Shown here piece by piece: positions 25,701 through 28,700 of a stretch of 34,623 nt of DNA. The notes below the pieces were generated by a model. It did not search any database, had not been told where the DNA came from, and saw only the letters and a list, made by a program, of their open reading frames with translations. Position 1 is the first letter of the stretch; the number at the start of each line of letters is the position of its first letter. Position numbers and translations under genes: made by a program. The stretch lies in contig BLXT01000055.1 of the NCBI GenBank assembly GCA_019648995.1, forward strand, positions 3,157,332 to 3,191,954, read 5' to 3'. This DNA comes from Plakobranchus ocellatus (Eukaryota > Mollusca > Gastropoda > Plakobranchidae).

Positions 25701-28700
25701 TCAACCTCCATGCTTCCTCAGGTTGCATATTCATATACATATGAGTTGCGGCCATATATTGACCTGCTGCTACAGATGTTATTGTTGGAGGACTCGTGGC
25801 AAACACACCGTATCCACAATGCTCTGAAAGGTATTCCAGAGGATAGAGAGGGCCTTTTTGATACAATCCACCGCTCCAAGAATCATTACCAGAAACGAGC
25901 ATATCAATGCATCAAGCTTCTTGTGGCACTTTTTACTCAGTAAGTTTCCTTCATGTGCACTAGTTTTTTTCACAGTTTATGAAAATTTGTTTAATTTTTT
26001 CTTCTTTGCAACCTTTCTTTTTGTATTATTCCATTCACCTTTTCAAAACTTGTAGACATTTTATAAAGGTGCCATAAAATTGTTTTTGCTCCAGTTTTCT
26101 AGCACTGTCTTTTTTATAATTTTGTGCAGTTGTCCTACAGCGGCCACCATGCTTCAGACCAATGGGGATATCAAACACAAGTGGACTCTTGCTATTGAGT
26201 GGCTCAACGATGAGATGGAAAGAGTAAGGATCTTTTGTTAAAATTACATCTTTGCAATTTGTCCATTACTGAAATCTATGTGTTTCTAGTTTGTTTTACG
26301 TCCCCTAAGCTTTTACGGAAAGCTTATTCGGGGAATCTACAGAAATATTTTTTTCTTTATTTTGCAGTTAACTGTCAAGATGTTCTCTTTTCCCTTAAAT
26401 TTTTTTCATCCAAAGGAGAAGCTAAAATGTTGTATACAGATGTCTCAATTTTGCCCCTTTTTGGCAATTCAGTAATGGTATTTTCAATTCTAATTCTCAT
26501 GATGTTGATACTTAAGGCAAAGCATTAAAGTGAAAAATGTGTAAAGCATTTGATATTAATAAGAAAGCTATATTTGTCCCCTCAAAACTATATAACAATA
26601 CCCCCCCCCCAAAAAAAAAAAAAAAATAAAAATAAAATAAAAAATGAGAGGACACTAGGCCTGAGAGAGAGAGAGGTGAACATTGAGAGAGAGAAAGGGA
26701 GGGAGATTGGGAGTAAGTAGAGGTAGATTTTTTTTTTCTTTCAAAGGCTTTGAAAATGCCAAGACCAGATTGTTACCTTTGGATGAGGATAAAGGCTCAT
26801 CTAAAAAAAAGTACAAATGCTCTGATAGATGCGGATATTTAAATGGATAAATATGATAAAAAAGAAACCTGATTGGCACAAAAAAAGCTTCTATCATAGA
26901 ACATGCCATAAAATGCAAGTAAAGTAATTTTTTTGAAATTACAATTGATTTGATCTCTATCTATTTTATTTGCATTTACTTATCTTTTTTTTCAGCGCCC
27001 TTATTCTGGAAATGCTCAGTATACCACTTACAATAATTGGTCACCACCTGCGCAGTCTAATGAGACAAGCAATGGGTAAGATATTTGCCAAATATACCAA
27101 TAAATTTTTTTTTGCCTCACCTTCATAGAATAATATGCAGACCTTTCAACATTCGGTTTTGCCCAGAAAAATTAGCAGTGAAAGCTCAACCAGGCTCAAT
27201 AATCCCACTCGGGAGAGGAAGGAAAACAACAAATCTCCCATTTTATTTTTTGGATCAATCCTGTGTCAACAATAATTGTAGACAACAATATGTTCATCTT
27301 TCCAAATTGTAATGAAAAATACCTTCAATATGAATGCAACCTAATTATCTGATCTGCGTTCCATAATTTTATTCAACATGCTGTGAGAGGGTACCTAGTA
27401 TCTGTATTGATGCGTTATGGTGCTATGTGATCCTGCAAATATTGCAATCATAAACATGACTTCATCATTGCAGCACAAAGGTGCTTGCTTGCAAACAATG
27501 AATTAAAAGATTGGGTGAGTGGCCATTTTATGCACACGCCAATTTGATGGTAGGGGTGCATAGGCCACTAATCTGTATCTAAGGGTCCCTTTCTTTTTAT
27601 TTTCACTCTTTGTTGACTTTCTTCCCAGCATGGATATATGGGACTTAATTTGCATAGATGCACCACCTACAGCTACATACACATTTGACCTGGATACCTT
27701 AGATCTTGACACAGAACTGTTAGGGTTCTCAATGAAGATTATTTATATTATGGTAACTTGGAACTATAATAGTGGGTTTGTGTGTGTGTGTGTGTTTGTG
27801 GGGTTTTTTTGGGGGGAGGGGGATTGTTTTGCCTTCAGTTAGTGATTGTTTAGGATTTTCTCAATCACTCTTTAGATGCTTTGCATTAGCCACATATTAT
27901 TAATCCTTGGTTTTTAGAAATGGCCTTTCAGGGGAATGATCTCCTTTATGCAATTCCAAGAAAAGGTGCAATAAAATAATAATATGAGCATTGCTCCATT
28001 AATATTGGGTGATGAATAAAATTAGGAAAACAGGTTTAAAAACGTAAGTTGGATAATCCATTTCATAATTCATTTGATATTCTAAAACTTTGAAATAGTG
28101 AAATCATAGTTTAAAAAAATGTAAATATTGTCTACAATTAATCTACATGATACATCAATCAAATATAGTTCAAAACAAAGATTTCTATAGTAGCCTACAT
28201 AGCTGGTTCTAGATCTAGATGTAGATTCTAATATATATTCTCCATTGGTTTGATAGTTTTTGACCTAGATCTATATTGCTTGTACTAACAAGGAAAAGGA
28301 GAATATTAAAGCTGTATTTGCAAGAATAGCTGGAAAGCAACACAGAGTGATATAGGCCCCCAATTATGCCTAGTTCTAGACCTAGATTCTTTTTCTGGGC
28401 ATACTTTAGTCTTCACCCAGAGCTAGATTAAATCTAATGTTTGGATCTTAACAAGGTTGGTGGCCAGGTTTATAACTTTGTACATTTTCTTTGATATGAT
28501 ATTAAGCAAAGAAAAGATATAGTTTTTTACAGACCGATCAGTGGTGTTTTTTTTTTGTTGGTGTTTGATTGTTTTATGTCCCCTAAATTTCGTAAGATAC
28601 TTATGTGGACAGACAGATCAGTGATCATCTTTAAAAGTGTTTATAGAATACCTGTAGGAACCATGCCAAAAAAAAAAAAAAAATAAGGCTCTGATCTTTA

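Noticed and set aside
25603..25902. Minus-strand ORF of 99 codons
   Set aside because: Antisense shadow of exon 26, which is near-identical to USP9X on the plus strand.
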